Below are positions 61,499-64,000 of a stretch of 64,000 bases of DNA, in pieces. The stretch spans positions 43,555,257 through 43,619,256 of the forward strand of contig OY970834.1 of the NCBI GenBank assembly GCA_963853835.1, written 5' to 3'. A program made the translations under genes and the position numbers. Every line of letters begins with the position of its first letter. Position 1 is the first letter of the stretch. Source of the DNA: Calendula officinalis. Its lineage: Eukaryota; Streptophyta; Magnoliopsida; Asterales; Asteraceae. The notes beneath the pieces were generated by a model. The model had not been told where the DNA came from. It worked only from the letters and a program-made list of their open reading frames with translations, and searched no databases.

Positions 61499-61780
61499 CT
61501 TCCTCCGATTCAAAATAAGTGCAACACCTTCCAAAAAGAGGTGATTCGAAATAAGTGCAACACTTTCCTTATTTGGCATATTTTTATCTATAAAATTACC
61601 ATTTTATCCCTACTTAACTTTATTAAACATCATTAATTTCTCTTTCTTCAATAAAGATAAAAGTTATAGTGGGACCCTTTTCACTAATTATCCCTTTAAT
61701 TTATTATAATCTGCATTACACTATTTTACTTCAAAATCCGTGAAAATGCAAATGTTGCACTTATTTTGAATCGGAGGAAG
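61499..61780. mobile_element. Stowaway MITE, TTCAAAATAAGTGCAACAC family
   Basis: 282 bp between TA dinucleotides. Ends CTTCCTCCGATTCAAAATAA and TTATTTTGAATCGGAGGAAG form a perfect inverted repeat, so this is among the youngest copies here. Confidence 0.92.
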
Positions 61781-62381
61781 TATATATGCTGTAAAAATGC
61801 AATATATCGTCATTACATCATTAGCAAAGGTTGTTTTGTTATAAAATAATATGTAATTTCAACTCTAGGGACTTTATTTATAATAATTTCTTAATACGTA
61901 GTAATGTTATGTTATGACACCTATGTATCATTTGAGTAGAGCTCCTCATTAGAGTAAAATGTGTTATACATAGTATTAGGAGTAATACTTAGATTCACAT
62001 ATATTATTTTACAATTCAAAAGGTCATAATAGCGCAGTTTGTTAATCGTTTATTTTCTTTATCTATGTAAAAAAAATAGAAACATGCTTTAATTTTTGTG
62101 AAACTAAATAAATAATTACAATACACATAAGTTAAAAGTTTGCATAGGGAATGAGAACAAATATTTTGAAGAGAAGACTGAAACACGACCTAAATGTGGG
62201 GTAGATTTTAGGAAAAGGTACCCTTGGTCAGGACCATGATTTCCATTTATAGTAAGTAGTCACCAAACCTAAGGAAGTAAATATATCTCCAATCCTACTT
62301 CACCTTCAATGGAATTCAATCTTCTTGCATCATACATCATAATCTTTCTCTCTCTAGATCTTGTTTTACAATTTGGCAACA

Positions 62382-62972
62382 ATGGAGGAAAATGGAAGTA
62401 TGAGCAAATCTAACAAGTTACAAGACTTCAAAAAAGGTGTAATCAGTACTTACAAGAAATATGCAATAGATCAAGAAAGTTTTGGAGATGGTGATCAAGA
62501 TTTGGTTGGTGAGTTTTCATGGCCTCCAAGATCTTACACGTGTACTTTCTGTAAAAGGGAGTTTAGATCTGCTCAAGCACTTGGTGGTCACATGAATGTT
62601 CATAGGAGGGAGAAAGCAAGGCTTAGACAAATAACTCCTTTTCTTCATCCTCAATCTCAACACTTCTATTCAAATTCAAATATTCTTGACCTAAACCTAC
62701 ATCCAAACCCTAACCCAAATATTACATCATCATTTCAAAAAACGTTCACACCCTTTATGTATTCTTGTTGTCTAATTCCATCCTCTAATCCTTCCCATTT
62801 CAATGGTTTGTGTTCTCCAAATAATGCAAATTTTAGTACATTTACATCTCGAAAACCCGAGCTCATAGGAGATGTATTTGATGGATTCTCTCATAAAAAA
62901 GAGATCATGATTGTGAAGAAGTCAGACAAGTTTGATGATTTGGATTTGGAACTTCGACTTGGGTGGTCTTAG
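62382..62972 (+). CDS. SUPERMAN-like single C2H2 zinc-finger transcriptional repressor
   Basis: Single exon, 196 residues. One C2H2 finger spans about 52-76: C54, C57, H70 and H74 with the plant-specific QALGGH helix, followed by the basic RREKARLR stretch. Two EAR-type repression motifs are seen: LDLNLH at about 102-107 and DLELRLG at the very C-terminus. An Asn/Ser/Pro-rich linker joins them. The protein should bind DNA in the nucleus and repress targets, as SUPERMAN, RBE and ZFP10/11 relatives do in floral and shoot organ patterning. The ATG at 62382 gives MEENGSMSKS. It lies about 6 kb beyond the ethylene receptor; in Arabidopsis, as I recall, SUPERMAN and a close homologue (At3g23130, At3g23140) also flank ETR2. 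Which member of the group this is cannot be settled. Confidence 0.93.
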   Translation: MEENGSMSKSNKLQDFKKGVISTYKKYAIDQESFGDGDQDLVGEFSWPPRSYTCTFCKREFRSAQALGGHMNVHRREKARLRQITPFLHPQSQHFYSNSNILDLNLHPNPNPNITSSFQKTFTPFMYSCCLIPSSNPSHFNGLCSPNNANFSTFTSRKPELIGDVFDGFSHKKEIMIVKKSDKFDDLDLELRLGWS

Positions 62973-63170
62973 GTTCATTTTGAGGATCTTCATCTATTAG
63001 CCTACCTAGGTCAAGTAGGTCAATTTGAATAATTTTAAACCTTGAAAATTTGATATATATGAACTTAAGTAAGAGGGGTCATATGATCGATCGATCTTAT
63101 TTTATCTAGAATTTGATTACTATAGATCTAGTTTAGTTTCTATTTTAGAATTCCCAAATATACTTTCTAA
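62973..63170. other. 3' flank of the zinc-finger gene
   Basis: Likely 3' UTR. A GATCGATCGATC run lies at about 63085-63096. Confidence 0.5.
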
Positions 63171-63959
63171 GGTGTTGTTTGGTTCGCAGAATGTTTCTGA
63201 TGGAATTGGAATCTGAGAAGGGATTGGAATCCAATTCCATACTCTGTTTGGTTGGCATGGAAGGGAATTGGAATCCAATTCAATATTCTGTTTGGTTGAC
63301 ATGAATTCGAATTGAAATCATATAAAATGACGAATTTACCCTTAGTGCTTGTAGTGGTTGGTTAGTGGTGGTGGGGTAGTTGTGGTGGCGGTGGGTGGTT
63401 GTGGTGGCGGCGGTGGAGAGGGTGACGGCGGTGGTGGTAGTGGTGGTTGGGGTGGTGGTGGTGGCAGAGGCGGTATAGGTGGGTGGTGGCGGGTGGTGGT
63501 GGTGGGTGGCGGTAGTGGCGGTAGTGGTGGTGGAGGGGGTGGCGGCCGTGGTGGTGGTGGTTGGGGTGGTGGTGGCGGCGACGGTGGGAGGTGGCGGTAT
63601 GTGTTGGTGGTGGCGGGTGGTGGCGGGTGGTGGCGGTTATGGCGGCGGTGGGTGGCGGTGATGGCGGCGATGGGTGGCGGTATGTGGTGGTGGCGGCGGT
63701 GGGTGGTGGTGGTGATGATGAATGATGGTAGTTGTTGTGGTAGGTATAAAGAGTATAAAGGTAAAAGAACATTTCATCCAACATTGGAATTCAATTCCAT
63801 CAACATTTGGATGGAATTGAGATTCCTTCATTTGGTGGAATGTTTCCATCATTTTGGAATCCAATTCCTTCCATTATTTTGAACCAAACACTGGAATATG
63901 GTGGAATTGGATTCCAATTCCATCAGATTCCAACATATTCCAGCGAACCAAACATCACC
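63171..63959. mobile_element. PIF/Harbinger (Tourist)-like element with GGTGGC-rich core
   Basis: Ends GGTGTTGTTTGGTTCGC and GCGAACCAAACATCACC, flanked by TAA (63168-63170, 63960-63962). Subterminal arms repeat GGAATTGGAATCCAATTCC in both orientations. The 789-bp element has no transposase. Confidence 0.87.
63355..63730. repeat. GGTGGC/GGTGGT minisatellite core
   Basis: About 375 bp of GGTGGTGGC-type repeats with strong G/C strand asymmetry, inside the Harbinger-like element. The glycine-rich and histidine/proline-rich open frames over it are products of the repeat. Confidence 0.9.
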
Positions 63960-64000
63960 TAATTGTCTTTGACGTTCGGAATTATGATCATGTTTAAGCG

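Larger units (their letters stand above)
60657..62381. other. intergenic region and promoter of the zinc-finger gene
   Basis: Two Stowaway copies (60818, 61499) are listed separately. 61790-62380 is AT-rich and should contain the promoter and 5' leader of the SUPERMAN-like gene; a TCTTTCTCTCTCTAGATC pyrimidine patch lies just before the ATG. Confidence 0.6.

Noticed and set aside
62361..62381. TTG-initiated extension of the zinc-finger frame
   Set aside because: A normal ATG follows at 62382 after a pyrimidine-rich leader.
63358..63882. Glycine-rich 174-codon frame (and the His/Pro-rich frame opposite)
   Set aside because: It covers the GGTGGC minisatellite and the arm of a Harbinger-like element. 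The resemblance to glycine-rich proteins is compositional only.

Overview
This is nuclear DNA of a dicotyledonous flowering plant. It is AT-rich, its genes have short exons with GT/AG introns, and its intergenic space is crowded with small DNA transposons, SINEs, LINEs and Helitrons. Every protein I recognise belongs to a plant family. The abundant Stowaway-type MITEs fit a core eudicot, possibly an asterid, but the species cannot be read from the sequence.

Layout, left to right. 0.3-5.3 kb: two tandem minus-strand 2-oxoglutarate-dependent dioxygenase genes of the ACC-oxidase-homolog (E8-like) group; the first is cut by the window edge, the second is complete. 5.7-8.2 kb: a probable non-autonomous Helitron. 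8.5-10.4 kb: a five-exon HR-like lesion-inducing (HRLI) membrane-protein gene. 11.6-14.0 kb: hAT, CACTA and Stowaway elements. 15.2-18.0 kb: a nine-exon DEAD-box helicase (RH1/DDX51 type) broken by four short frameshifting deletions. 18.2-21.4 kb: Stowaway, Harbinger-like, Helitron-end and Mutator-type elements. 22.2-23.8 kb: a second HRLI gene with the same exon phases as the first. 24.0-24.6 kb: relic of the 3' part of an actin-related protein 9 (ARP9) gene. 26.8-27.6 kb: single-exon peroxisomal enoyl-CoA isomerase. 28.2-29.6 kb: relic of a RAD5-type SNF2 helicase. 31.3-33.8 kb: 5'-truncated LINE with target-site duplication. 35.9-36.2 kb: small At4g14450-like gene. 37.9-39.8 kb: a second LINE fragment carrying a nested long-inverted-repeat transposon. 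42.3-44.1 kb: DUF3475/DUF668 (PSI-like) gene. 47.6-51.4 kb: a 3.8-kb Helitron with duplicated exon-like segments. 53.2-56.1 kb: subfamily-II ethylene receptor (ETR2/EIN4 type). 57.4-60.7 kb: microsatellites and two MITEs embedded in (AT)n. 62.4-63.0 kb: SUPERMAN-like C2H2 repressor. 63.2-64.0 kb: Harbinger-like element with a GGTGGC-rich core.

The intact genes do not form a pathway or operon; their order is what matters. HRLI, enoyl-CoA isomerase, At4g14450-like, DUF668, ETR2 and SUPERMAN-like genes occur in the order of an ancient gene block that, as I recall, Arabidopsis keeps in two partial copies (around At3g23130-At3g23190 and At4g14420-At4g14450). This window appears to hold the union of both. 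The ARP9 and RAD5 relics also correspond to genes I recall as close neighbours in Arabidopsis (At5g43500, At5g43530). I found no new enzymatic or defence system; the most unusual content is the transposon architecture and the decaying gene relics.
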